Shown: in pieces, positions 1 to 8,555 of the stretch | Numbering within the stretch: the first letter of the stretch is position 1 | Layout: the number at the start of each line of letters is the position of its first letter | NCBI GenBank assembly: GCA_039798065.1 | Contig: JBDKGS010000064.1 | Span: 1-16,667, forward strand | Length of the DNA stretch: 16,667 nt | Source: UBA5070 sp039798065 | GTDB taxonomy: Bacteria; Fibrobacterota; Fibrobacteria; UBA5070 | Reading direction: 5' to 3' | The notes under the pieces: model-generated | Seen by the model: the letters and a program-made list of their open reading frames with translations, nothing else | What the model was told of the DNA's origin: nothing | The model's database searches: none | Program-made: the position numbers and the translations under genes

Positions 1-2649
1 AAGGAAGACGGCTCCTTGATCCATGTTTTGGTCACGGCCATCGATCGGGTCGCGAAGCCGCCGCAAAAGACTCCCGAAACGGTGATCTGTTTTGGCTACG
101 CGTCCAGTGCTGGCGAAGCCAATCCAAACCGGAAATTGTCGTTGCGCCGCGCCCAGGTGGTGAAGGCGATCTTGGAGCGCGACTCCGGCGCGTGGGACGG
201 TTTGGCAAAGGCGAATTTCGAGACCGTCGATATCCAGCAGTTTTTGTCCGATCTGCACAAGGCGTGCGGTTGGGAGTGCGATCCTGGCGCGGTGGACGGC
301 CAAGCGGGCCCAAAGACCAAAGCGGCGATCGAATCGTTCCAGCGCGAATGCAATGGTCGCTACAAGCTGGGCCTGAAGGATGACGGCGTTGCCGGTCCCA
401 AGACCTGGGGCGCGGTGCTGCGGGTGATCCACGGTCAGGTGCAGAGCGCATTGGGACAGGATCCGTCGAAGGAGCCTTCGTGGGCCAAGCCCAAGTGGGG
501 GCATGGCGGCAAAGGGGTGTACGCCAACGGCGAGGACTTCGCATCGGGTGGCGACAAGCCCGAAGAACGCAGCGTGCAGATCACGTTCTTCTCGCAGGGC
601 AGCGAGCCCAAGCTGGTCGATAAGACCGACGCGGCGGTGACAAAAACCGACAACCCCGTGCACGACGAGACGAAGGTGGTGAGGGAAAAGGTGGTGAGCG
701 GGGGCGGGGAGATCAAGAAAGATGCCCCGCTCGACGGCATCGTCCTTTGGGATATGGTTGCCGACAAGGTGGCTGTCATGGACAAGTCCATGTTGCGGGA
801 TTTCGAGCGTGAAGCCGCTGCGATGCAGAAGGTCGCGGAAGTGATTGGAAAAATCCTCGATCTGGATGCCACAGCGGGGGAGACGCGCGACCAAACGGAA
901 GTGCGAGCCTCCAAGGTCCTGGCTGCAAACGAATTCCTTGAGTCGTTGATTGGAATGACTTCGCCCGCCGAATCCCTCGCCTACGCCGAAAAGGTGGAGC
1001 AGGAAATCGAAAAATTGGCGGCGAAACACCGGCAAAACATCTATTCCACCGCCGCCGACCGCGTCAAGAGCGGCGGGATGAAGTCGGGCTGGATCAAGAA
1101 GGTGTACTGGGCCGACGGCAAGAAAGCGGTGTGGGTGCGGGGTGACAGAATTCTTCCCAAGCTGCAGTGGGACGACCGCCGAGCTGTACAGGCTGCGATT
1201 CGCGACAAGGCGAAGTCGGATGCTGAAAAGGGTGAGAAACACGAACTGGAGATCAAGACCAGCGTCAAGCTGTACGAGAAAGCGTTTTTCGATCCCAAGG
1301 AAGGGACCTGGGTGCCTTCCGTCGAGAAGTACTGCCGCGATCACGGCTGGACCGAGATGCTCAAGGACACCCGCAATTTTGATGCAAGCGCGTCCATGCA
1401 GGTCATGCGCTGGGCAGCCGAAGGCAAAGCAAGCGCATCCTTCGACTGGAGCAAGGAAAAGACGATCAAGGCCGAGGCGAAAGTCGAAGGGCATTTCAAC
1501 CTGGCAGCCGCCAAAGGACAAATTTCGTTCCATGCTCCCGACAAGGACGGATTCGATCTGATTGCCGCTCTTCGGCGAGTCACGCCCAACTTGGTCAAGC
1601 CAAGCGCGAAGCCACTGAGTGTGAAGCTGAAGATCACCACTTCAGGCCAAGCTGCGGTGTGCATCACGGCTGCCGCTTCTGGAGGAGCTGCACTCACACT
1701 CAAAGACGGCAAGCGCGAAGCAAAAACATCGTGCGGCATCGAGCTGTTTGCAGGAGCAAAAGCGGGTGCCGAATGTGAATTCGCCGTCCAAGTGAATTTG
1801 CTGAACGACAAGACCCAGAAATGGGCATGGAAATCCATGGCAACCACAACCGTTGGGGGATGGGTCGCGGTAGGGTTTGGGGCTCAAGCATCCTTCGTCA
1901 TTGGTTACTACGAAGACAAGTTCCAGATGAAGATGGAAGCTGGATTGGTCGTAAAAGGTGGCGCCGGGAAATACTTGATGTCCTCGCTGGATGCGGTCAG
2001 CGTATGGGATCTGATCTGGACACTCGCCAATGCGGTGGAGTGGAGCAAGCTGAGCCATTACATCCGCGAAGGCGTGTGGCACTTGTACCAAGGCGTCACC
2101 TTCCAAGCGGCGATCACAGGAGAGGCTCTTGCTGTGGCCGCCGAACACTTCCGTGAAGACTTGGCGGGGATCATGAAGGATTCCGGTCTTGCCATGCGCA
2201 GCGGCTTACGGAACCTCAAGAGCTACGACGACAGTTGGGACAAAAAGGTCCCAGGTTACTCGGGGTTCAAACAGCACAACTCGGCGTTCTTGATTCTGAA
2301 GAACACCTACTACCTGATTGAAGACCTGACTCGCAATTTGGACTTGCGCGACAAGGCTCTCAAAGTGGTGGAACAAATCGAAGCGAAGAGCGGTTGGCGC
2401 TATTTGACGCCGGAGTGGAAGGAAAACTTGATTGCCGATCTGACCTCGGGCGAGAAGGGACACTTCGGCGACTTCAGCGATGAAGATCGCGAAAAAGCGA
2501 TTATCAAAATCTTGAAATCGTGCCGCGGAAACGAAGAGCGAAAAGTCATCCACAACAAGCTTCGAGACACTCGAAAAATCTTCTTGGAGAAGATTCTCGA
2601 CGGCTCGCAATTGGAGGAATTTAGTGCGTTTGTCAAATCAATCCGTTAG
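1..2649 (+). CDS. OmpA-like / peptidoglycan-binding large protein, 5' partial; possible secreted toxin
   Basis: The reading frame is open to the left edge, so the start lies outside the window; an in-frame TTG at 16 has no convincing ribosome site and is unlikely to be the start. About 882 residues are visible. Residues 1-60 resemble the end of an OmpA-like peptidoglycan-associated domain (GYASSAGEANPNRKLSLRRA). Residues about 88-145 resemble a peptidoglycan-binding fold (CDPGAVDGQAGPKTKAAI, then a second GPKTWGAV). The middle is charged and helical. Around residues 550-700 it becomes glycine- and alanine-rich and hydrophobic (ITAAASGGAALTL, GGWVAVGFGAQASFVIGYY), like a glycine-zipper or pore-forming region. 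The last 200 residues are charged. OmpA plus peptidoglycan-binding modules at the front of long proteins are familiar from type VI secretion effector neighbourhoods, but no VgrG, PAAR or Hcp gene is visible here. The stop overlaps the next gene by 26 bases, so the two are probably translated together. The family is not recognised with certainty. Confidence 0.8.
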   Translation, partial: KEDGSLIHVLVTAIDRVAKPPQKTPETVICFGYASSAGEANPNRKLSLRRAQVVKAILERDSGAWDGLAKANFETVDIQQFLSDLHKACGWECDPGAVDGQAGPKTKAAIESFQRECNGRYKLGLKDDGVAGPKTWGAVLRVIHGQVQSALGQDPSKEPSWAKPKWGHGGKGVYANGEDFASGGDKPEERSVQITFFSQGSEPKLVDKTDAAVTKTDNPVHDETKVVREKVVSGGGEIKKDAPLDGIVLWDMVADKVAVMDKSMLRDFEREAAAMQKVAEVIGKILDLDATAGETRDQTEVRASKVLAANEFLESLIGMTSPAESLAYAEKVEQEIEKLAAKHRQNIYSTAADRVKSGGMKSGWIKKVYWADGKKAVWVRGDRILPKLQWDDRRAVQAAIRDKAKSDAEKGEKHELEIKTSVKLYEKAFFDPKEGTWVPSVEKYCRDHGWTEMLKDTRNFDASASMQVMRWAAEGKASASFDWSKEKTIKAEAKVEGHFNLAAAKGQISFHAPDKDGFDLIAALRRVTPNLVKPSAKPLSVKLKITTSGQAAVCITAAASGGAALTLKDGKREAKTSCGIELFAGAKAGAECEFAVQVNLLNDKTQKWAWKSMATTTVGGWVAVGFGAQASFVIGYYEDKFQMKMEAGLVVKGGAGKYLMSSLDAVSVWDLIWTLANAVEWSKLSHYIREGVWHLYQGVTFQAAITGEALAVAAEHFREDLAGIMKDSGLAMRSGLRNLKSYDDSWDKKVPGYSGFKQHNSAFLILKNTYYLIEDLTRNLDLRDKALKVVEQIEAKSGWRYLTPEWKENLIADLTSGEKGHFGDFSDEDREKAIIKILKSCRGNEERKVIHNKLRDTRKIFLEKILDGSQLEEFSAFVKSIR

Positions 2650-3376
2650 CGCCCTTTTCATAGCCGGTCTTTTCTCGCTCCTCGGATGCGCTAAAGAAAG
2701 GCAGGTCTCGGATGTCTGTTCTGACCCTTACTCCACTTCTTCGCATAACGAAGTTCTCTGGAGGATGGCCGCCTCGCCTGGTGAGACTGAACATGTTTAC
2801 GGAACGATGGAAAAAGCCATCCAGTGCGGCGCAGATGTCAATGCTCCTGACACCATTGAAGGGGTTTCGCATGGCTGGCCGCCAGTGACGCTCGTTGCGT
2901 TTGGGAATACCGGAAACCCAACGCGACAGATGGACGACAGTATCTGGAATACGGAAAGCATCCGGATGCTTCAACTCCTCATCGACCATGGCGCCAAGAT
3001 CGATGCCGTCAACGTCGAAGGAGCGAACGCGCTGATGCTGGCAACCATTGGCGCAAGGTTGCCGGTGGTGAGGTTTCTGTTGGATAAGGGATTGGACGTG
3101 AACGTGAAATCCAAGGCGAACACGAACGCATTGTTCGGTGCCGTAGCTTCCGGAAACGTCGAACTCGTCGAGCTCTTGCTTTCCAAGGGGATCGAAGTCA
3201 ACCTTGTCTCCAACGAGAACCGCACCGTGCTGGACATGGCCGTCCTGATCGCCGAGGATACCCCGCAAGCCCAGATGCGCAATGTCAAGGGGGCTGATCC
3301 CGCCAAAGTTGTGGACATCCTCAAAAAGCATGGGGCGAAGTCCGCGACCCAAATTGGAAATCAACATGATCGGTGA
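2624..3376 (+). CDS. Ankyrin-repeat lipoprotein, possible immunity protein
   Basis: This 250-residue protein starts at a GTG preceded by GGAGGA at 2613-2618, which fixes the start inside the 3' end of the previous gene. The N-terminus is a lipoprotein signal (SALFIAGLFSLLGC) with the lipidated cysteine at residue 22, so the protein is predicted to sit in the periplasm or on a membrane face. Residues about 105-245 contain three to four ankyrin repeats, recognisable from LLIDHGAKIDAVN, FLLDKGLDVNVKS and LLLSKGIEVNLVS with the usual ALMLA-type helices between. Ankyrin repeats bind proteins and have no catalytic role. Ankyrin and other repeat proteins are a known class of immunity proteins encoded directly after toxins. 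The 26-base overlap with the upstream large protein and the periplasmic location would suit protection from a toxin acting in the envelope. That role is inference; a structural or binding lipoprotein is the alternative. Confidence 0.88.
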   Translation: MRLSNQSVSALFIAGLFSLLGCAKERQVSDVCSDPYSTSSHNEVLWRMAASPGETEHVYGTMEKAIQCGADVNAPDTIEGVSHGWPPVTLVAFGNTGNPTRQMDDSIWNTESIRMLQLLIDHGAKIDAVNVEGANALMLATIGARLPVVRFLLDKGLDVNVKSKANTNALFGAVASGNVELVELLLSKGIEVNLVSNENRTVLDMAVLIAEDTPQAQMRNVKGADPAKVVDILKKHGAKSATQIGNQHDR

Positions 3377-6300
3377 CAAAATCTGGCTTAGGCTCTCTCG
3401 CTCCAGGGCGATATTTGTCTGTGCCCTTGGTGCGTCTCTCTTTGTGCTGTCGTGCCAGTCCAGCAGCACCGCGCCTCAAAAGCCGTCGGGACCGCAAACA
3501 ATCCAGCCGAGTTTTGGCATCAATGCCACCTACAAGGTTCCCGATTCGGCTGTCTGGAGATTCAAGACGGATTCCGGCAGATCCGCATTGCTCCTCGTTA
3601 ATGGTGCCTACCAAGCGAGTGTGACCATTTCATCGCCGCTGGAGCGCGACACATTTTGGATGGACATTTACGCGGCAGGCATTCGCGAGATGCGTCTTCC
3701 CTTTGTGGCCGACGGTAACGGGGCGCCAAAGGTGGCGGACAGATCGCAATGGTACGACTTCACCGCCCTCGCGATTCTGAGAGGCATCGATAGTTTGGCC
3801 TTGGTGGGGAAACCTGTGGTGCGCAACAAGGGCGGAGCTGCTTCCGTCTATGCGGCCATGTTGATTGGTGGTGATTCCAATGCCACTGCCAATGGACTGT
3901 CGAACCTTCCCAAAGGCTTGGATTCGGCGCTCGTATTGGATTCGATTTTGTCCAAAATTTCGAAATCGGGACAGCCGTTCCGAAGCTACACGACAATTCT
4001 TGTGTCGGTCGTGGATACCACTTCAGCGAAGATCCGCGTCTCGGCATTGGTGAAGATTGGCGCGCTATCGATTTCCGATTCGGCCAGCCTGTTTCCTCCG
4101 TATCCGGTTCGCGTCGCCAAACCCATCCTGCTCGACTCGGTGCTGGTGGCGGGCGGAGGATGGAAGTCAGTAACCGGGGCGTTTGTGGCCGATCGAGGAG
4201 TGGTCGGGGTTTCGGTGCGCGTCTACCGCGACCAAGCGGATCTGACGACCTCGTTCGAGGTCAACAACACGGTTGCCACCGAATCAAGGCCGATAAGTCT
4301 CGAATTTGGTCAGAATCTGTCGCTGCGAGCGGCGGACACCACCAAGCCTGGCCTGTACCGTTTGCGAGTGGCGGCCAGCGACGATTCCGCAAGGGTCGCG
4401 GCGTCGGAATTTGTCTTCCGTGTCGCTCCACCTGCCGACGAGACCGGGCCGAAACTGATTTGGGTCGCTCCGCTGGACGGTTCCATCTTCGAATTTTCTG
4501 ATTCCACGCTGACGGCAAAAATTATCGCCAACGATCCATCGGGAGTCGATTCCGTCTGGATTGCCGGGAAGCTGGCCATGAAATCGAACGACACGTTTTC
4601 TGTCCAGGTTGTGGTTCCGGTTTCCGAAGCCGGTTACGTACTTGGGGCGCGTTCGGTCGATCGGATCGGGAATCCTACTTCCAGTTCGGTGCGGGTGGGG
4701 CGTCGCGACGGCGTGGTGCGAAAACAGATTCTGTCGCCGGCGCAGAATGCCACGGAGCCTTTCGATTCCGCTTCGGTGATGGTGCGCTGGAAGGTGGTCG
4801 ATCCGCGTTCCAAGATCGACACCGTCTGGATGGGAGGCGCGGTCGCCACCCCCGAGAACGATTCGGTCTGGAGGGCACGTGTGCCGCTCGCCTTGAATGG
4901 CACAGCCACCGTCATCGGACTGACCGCCAAGACGGCCAAAGGCGACCAGCTGGTGGATTTCATTTCGGTGACACGGGATCTCGACAAGATCGGCCCATCG
5001 CTATCGTTCACGGCTCCCGCACCCGGAGCCGTGATGGAATACGACACCGCTTCGGTTGTGGTGAAAGTGAAGGCGGTGGATCCCTCGGATGTCGATTCGG
5101 TTCGGATCGCGGGGATCAAGGCGGCCCTGGTGAATGGTGACTGGACAAGTTCTGTCTCCGTTCCTGTCGGGACAACGCTGCAGATCCATGTTTCGGCGTA
5201 CGACAAACGCGCCAACCGCACCGATACGTCAATTTCGGTCACACGCAAGGGGCCTCCCGACAACCTCGCTCCAGTCATCACGCTGTTGTGGCCTTCCGTA
5301 AAACAGGGCACCGTGGTCCCGTTCGATTCCGCCGCGGTGACGCTGCGGTGGGTGGTGACCGATGCTTTCGGCATTGTGGATACCGGCGTGAGGATCAATG
5401 GCAAGCTCTCGTCGCGGTCCGGCGATACTTTCGCTTTGCGTGTTGCTTTGCTGCCGAGCGGACAACCTTTGTCGTTCCGCATCGACGTGAACAACATCAA
5501 GAAAGGATCGGCTTTCGATGCTGTCTCCTTGGCACGTGCATCCGACACGGTCAGGCCCAAGATTGCGCGGGTAGGAGCCTTCCCTTCGGTGGTGTTGAAC
5601 GACTCGTCGGCGATCACACTGGCCTGGAAGGTCACAGACAATCATCGCCTCGGCATCCTGAAGTCCGGGGACTCGACACTTTCCGTCAAGGATAGCCTGT
5701 ACACGATTCGTGTACCCTTGAAGATCGGTTCAAATTCTGTCGGAATCAAGGTATGGGACAGCACCGGGAATCTTGCGGGCGATTCGTTGTCGATCGTGCG
5801 TGCCGCGCAGCGTCCGCATCACGATCTGGACTCGGGGCATTTCGTGCGCTACTGGAAAACGCTGCACATCACCTCGACAGAATCCGATTCGCTCCAATGG
5901 TCGCTGGATGGCGCCACCTGGAACCGTTACAAGGACAGTGTCCGTGTCGATTGCGATAGCTGTCGGATTCTGTCACGCGCTTGGCCGGGGCCGTCTGCCG
6001 TCGACACTACGGGGATTTTCTGGATCCGCAAGGTGAAGTCGGTGGCGGCGGGTGGGTACCATTCGATGTTTCTGTTAACGAATGGAACGGTCTGGGCGTG
6101 CGGCAAGAATAATTCTGGGCGCATCGGCGATGGGACTTACGAAATGAGGACTGTACCTGTTCGTGTAATGCAGGATGGCCTACCCATGACCGACGTGGAA
6201 GAAATCTATGGAGGTGGGCATGGCTCGTTGTTTGTGAAGAAGAATCGAGACTTGTACGGTGTTGGTTCTCCAGCAAGCCAGATGATTGATCCAGCGAATA

Positions 6301-7073
6301 CCCAGCTCGCAAGCCCAGTGAAATTGGGAGGTAATGTTTCAAAAATCTCATTCTGGGACAATGCCATTTGGTTGACGCCGCAAGGTACCGTGATGGGTTT
6401 TGGTATTTCGCCAAGCTGGTATGAAGATTCTGTTGTTGTGTATGATGAGCAAGTGATCATGTACGATAAAGCGTCAAGGATACCTTGGAGTGGTGTCGTG
6501 GATGTCGCTAATGGATACTCGGGGCAATACATTTTGGATTCGCGCCGAGGGTTGTTCACAGCCATTGATGGTTGGTCTGATAGCCTTCAGAAGAGCACAT
6601 ACCCGCCGCCGTTTAGCGTCCTAATTTCCAATCTTCCCGGAGTGTTAAAGCATATCGAAGTGGATTGGTACGGACGACTCTATGGAATCAACGAGCAAGG
6701 TGGCTTGTATGAATTGACGCAAACAGAAAAGTTGGATTCTTTGGTTGCTGTAGAAATCCACAAGTCGGCAAAATCTTACGCTCTTGGTACGACACTTTAC
6801 GTATTGACTGCAGAAGGCAAGGTATTCGGACGTGGCGCAAATGACTTTGGTCAACTAGCTACGGGTTCATCGAGTCAAGTAGCACAAACGGAATTTATCC
6901 AGGTATTTCCTGATAAAGTGCAGATGACCTACAGCCAGATCTCGACAGGATACACGCACGCCATCGCGTTGGGATCCGATGGTTCGGTTTTTGTGGTTGG
7001 CGGAAACGAACATGGCCAACTTGGCAATGGAACGACAATGGATCAATACGCTCCGATACAGGTCAATTTCTGA
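3366..7073 (+). CDS. Large surface lipoprotein with Ig-like repeats and RCC1 propeller
   Basis: A 1235-residue protein. I place the start at the ATG at 3366, preceded by GGAAA and followed by a lipoprotein signal (CALGASLFVLSC, lipidated cysteine 30); an in-frame ATG at 3282 would bury that signal. The start overlaps the stop of the ankyrin gene by 11 bases. Residues about 40-355 are beta-rich and unassigned. Residues about 358-817 form five imperfect Ig-like repeats of roughly 85-95 residues, each with a core like FDSASVMVRWKVVD followed by DSVWIAGK-type strands. Residues 820-885 (SLQWSLDGATWNRY) resemble a chitobiase C-terminal-like beta module. Residues about 890-1235 are RCC1-type repeats (VAAGGYHSMFLLTNGTVWAC, ISTGYTHAIALGSDGSVFVV, GNEHGQLGNGTT), expected to form a beta-propeller. 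It is probably a surface-exposed binding or adhesion protein; the ligand is unknown. Base composition falls sharply inside the RCC1 part. Confidence 0.92.
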   Translation: MIGDKIWLRLSRSRAIFVCALGASLFVLSCQSSSTAPQKPSGPQTIQPSFGINATYKVPDSAVWRFKTDSGRSALLLVNGAYQASVTISSPLERDTFWMDIYAAGIREMRLPFVADGNGAPKVADRSQWYDFTALAILRGIDSLALVGKPVVRNKGGAASVYAAMLIGGDSNATANGLSNLPKGLDSALVLDSILSKISKSGQPFRSYTTILVSVVDTTSAKIRVSALVKIGALSISDSASLFPPYPVRVAKPILLDSVLVAGGGWKSVTGAFVADRGVVGVSVRVYRDQADLTTSFEVNNTVATESRPISLEFGQNLSLRAADTTKPGLYRLRVAASDDSARVAASEFVFRVAPPADETGPKLIWVAPLDGSIFEFSDSTLTAKIIANDPSGVDSVWIAGKLAMKSNDTFSVQVVVPVSEAGYVLGARSVDRIGNPTSSSVRVGRRDGVVRKQILSPAQNATEPFDSASVMVRWKVVDPRSKIDTVWMGGAVATPENDSVWRARVPLALNGTATVIGLTAKTAKGDQLVDFISVTRDLDKIGPSLSFTAPAPGAVMEYDTASVVVKVKAVDPSDVDSVRIAGIKAALVNGDWTSSVSVPVGTTLQIHVSAYDKRANRTDTSISVTRKGPPDNLAPVITLLWPSVKQGTVVPFDSAAVTLRWVVTDAFGIVDTGVRINGKLSSRSGDTFALRVALLPSGQPLSFRIDVNNIKKGSAFDAVSLARASDTVRPKIARVGAFPSVVLNDSSAITLAWKVTDNHRLGILKSGDSTLSVKDSLYTIRVPLKIGSNSVGIKVWDSTGNLAGDSLSIVRAAQRPHHDLDSGHFVRYWKTLHITSTESDSLQWSLDGATWNRYKDSVRVDCDSCRILSRAWPGPSAVDTTGIFWIRKVKSVAAGGYHSMFLLTNGTVWACGKNNSGRIGDGTYEMRTVPVRVMQDGLPMTDVEEIYGGGHGSLFVKKNRDLYGVGSPASQMIDPANTQLASPVKLGGNVSKISFWDNAIWLTPQGTVMGFGISPSWYEDSVVVYDEQVIMYDKASRIPWSGVVDVANGYSGQYILDSRRGLFTAIDGWSDSLQKSTYPPPFSVLISNLPGVLKHIEVDWYGRLYGINEQGGLYELTQTEKLDSLVAVEIHKSAKSYALGTTLYVLTAEGKVFGRGANDFGQLATGSSSQVAQTEFIQVFPDKVQMTYSQISTGYTHAIALGSDGSVFVVGGNEHGQLGNGTTMDQYAPIQVNF

Positions 7074-7097
7074 TTTAGGCCGATTGGTGAAACGAAG

Positions 7098-7123
7098 AAA
7101 GGCCTCCCGTTCGGGAGGCCTTT
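7098..7123. terminator. Bidirectional intrinsic terminator
   Basis: Stem AAAGGCCTCCC at 7098-7108 pairs with GGGAGGCCTTT at 7113-7123 around the loop GTTC. On the + strand it is followed by TTTTGTGTGT, and on the - strand by TTTCTTCG. It lies between two convergent genes, 25 bases after the stop of the RCC1 protein and 44 bases beyond the stop of the leftward fibronectin-like gene, so it probably ends both transcripts, more strongly the rightward one. Confidence 0.85.
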
Positions 7124-7166
7124 TGTGTGTTGACTCGATCAATCAATCATGTACAAGCAATTTCTG

Positions 7167-7694
7167 TCAGCGATGTCCTTCGTTCAGCTCGATCTGCGTG
7201 CCAAATTGGTTGATCTGAATCGGGCCGCGATTCGGAGACTGGCGGCCCAAGGGATCGACCTTCGAGGTCTGGTTTGGAATGTTTCCGTTTTTGGGTGCCA
7301 GGATTCCTGCCGCGGCGTCCGTACTGAAGACCGTTGCAGCAGTATGAAGGCTTCCATCCTGATGCCTCCCATCCGTGAGCAAAATCCAATAGAAGTACTT
7401 GGTCCCTCCTTTTAGTCCGGAGATGGTGAAGGTATTGCTTGTTGTGGAGGCAAATTTCGGGAAACTGCTTGCGGTCGTGTGATCGGCTACATCGTAATAG
7501 AGTCTGCGAGTCCCTCCGGTTTCGCCGAAGGTATAGTTGATTGTCGCGCTGGTGGCGGTTGTCGTTCCTCCGGTCACCTTGATGCTCGATCCAGATACGG
7601 CGTCGATCTTTCCGGCTTCAGCGAAATTCGCGATTCCCAGGATGGCGCAAGCGACCACACCCAGGGTCGCCGCGAGTGATGTTCTTCTTCTCAT
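7167..7694 (-). CDS. Secreted fibronectin-type-III-like protein
   Basis: A 175-residue protein. The ATG at 7694 has GGAG about 7 bases upstream and begins a good signal peptide (positively charged MRRR, then a hydrophobic stretch ending in FAEA, cleavage near residue 26). The mature part looks like one fibronectin-III or purple-acid-phosphatase-N-type beta sandwich: residues about 35-130 include TATSATINYTF, SNTFTISGLKGGTKYFYWI and TAATVFST. No catalytic motif is visible. The C-terminal 45 residues are low in structure and rich in Asn, Gly and Gln. It is the last gene of the leftward run, 50 bases after the DsbD-like gene, and is followed by the shared terminator. It could be an exported accessory of the redox module or an unrelated last cistron. 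Confidence 0.82.
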   Translation of the reverse strand: MRRRTSLAATLGVVACAILGIANFAEAGKIDAVSGSSIKVTGGTTTATSATINYTFGETGGTRRLYYDVADHTTASSFPKFASTTSNTFTISGLKGGTKYFYWILLTDGRHQDGSLHTAATVFSTDAAAGILAPKNGNIPNQTSKVDPLGRQSPNRGPIQINQFGTQIELNEGHR

Positions 7695-7744
7695 GTGATG
7701 TCTCCGGGTTCGAGTTTGATGGTGAATCGTGTGAAGTAGAAGAC

Positions 7745-8452
7745 TTACCAGAGCTCGCCGGCGCGGAACACGAAGTATCCGGCCATGATCAGCAGCAGGT
7801 AGCCCATGATCTTCTTGACCTTGATCATCCAATCGCCGGATTTCGGAAGAATGGACATGAGGCCGGTGAAGGTGCCGATAGCCAAGAGGAAACAGCCCAT
7901 CCCCATGGCGAAGGTGAACAGCAAGGTGGTGCCGCGAATGACAGAACCTGTCTGACCAACCCACAGCAGCACGGCACCCAGGACCGGAGCGGTGCAAGGG
8001 CTGGCCACCAACCCGAAGGTGAGGCCCATCAGGAAGTTCGAAACGAAACCGACCTTTCGGCCTGGTCCGGTGGCGGTTCCCGACATTCCGGGAATCTCGA
8101 AGGGAAGCGCATCCAGCATGTTGAGGGACAATGCCGCGAGCACCAGGGATACCCCGAGGATCACCTTGGGGTTGGAGCTGATTTCACCAAACAATGAACC
8201 CGACAGAGCGGCAAATGCCCCTAGAGCTGCATAGGTAACAGCGATGCCCAGAACGTACGAGAGTGCCAGGAAGAACGCCTTGCCGCGGCTTTCCGCCTTG
8301 CGCGATCCCAAGATGGAAATGGTCACCGGGATGAGCGGATAGATGCACGGGGTCAGGCTGGTCAAGAGACCTGCACCAAAGATCAGAGGGTAAGCCAACA
8401 GGGACTTGCCCGCGAGCGCTGCCTGGATGGATTCGGTGGAGAAAATGCTCAT
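7745..8452 (-). CDS. DsbD/CcdA-type transmembrane thiol electron carrier
   Basis: A 235-residue integral membrane protein resembling the isolated transmembrane domain of DsbD (CcdA family). These proteins take electrons from cytoplasmic thioredoxin and pass them across the inner membrane to periplasmic thioredoxin-like partners. The two redox cysteines are present in the expected contexts: LLTSLTPCIYPLIPVTISIL in the first helix and GLVASPCTAPVLGAV in the fourth. About seven or eight hydrophobic segments can be counted. The periplasmic DsbD-alpha and thioredoxin-like gamma domains are absent, so a separate partner is needed; the TlpA-like protein encoded just upstream is the obvious one. A gap of 103 bases containing two small hairpins separates the two genes. 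The ribosome site before the ATG is weak. DsbD-like versus CcdA-like naming cannot be settled here. Confidence 0.93.
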   Translation of the reverse strand: MSIFSTESIQAALAGKSLLAYPLIFGAGLLTSLTPCIYPLIPVTISILGSRKAESRGKAFFLALSYVLGIAVTYAALGAFAALSGSLFGEISSNPKVILGVSLVLAALSLNMLDALPFEIPGMSGTATGPGRKVGFVSNFLMGLTFGLVASPCTAPVLGAVLLWVGQTGSVIRGTTLLFTFAMGMGCFLLAIGTFTGLMSILPKSGDWMIKVKKIMGYLLLIMAGYFVFRAGELW

Positions 8453-8500
8453 TGGTGGAACGTCTTTCGAGGAGATCGGTTTTCGAAACGCCTTCGGCTA

Positions 8501-8536
8501 AACGCCGTCGATTCACGGCGCCCCAGTGAGGCTGGG
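8501..8536 (-). other. Two small hairpins between tlpA-like and dsbD-like genes
   Basis: In the 103-base gap, CGCCGT (8503-8508) pairs with ACGGCG (8515-8520), and CCCAG (8522-8526) pairs with CTGGG (8532-8536). Reading leftward, the second stem is followed by only TTTAG, so this is not a standard terminator. The hairpins could protect mRNA ends or tune expression of the membrane protein; chance cannot be excluded. Confidence 0.35.
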
Positions 8537-8555
8537 TGAGTGGATGTGGGTCAGG

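Noticed and set aside
3282..3365. Upstream ATG for the Ig-like/RCC1 gene
   Set aside because: It would place 28 polar residues before the lipoprotein signal and overlap the ankyrin gene by 95 bases; the ATG at 3366 fits better.
4634..5641. 335-codon - strand open frame inside the Ig-like repeat gene
   Set aside because: It mirrors the regular third-position bias of the + strand gene; its Ser/Thr-rich translation is the reverse reading of the repeats.
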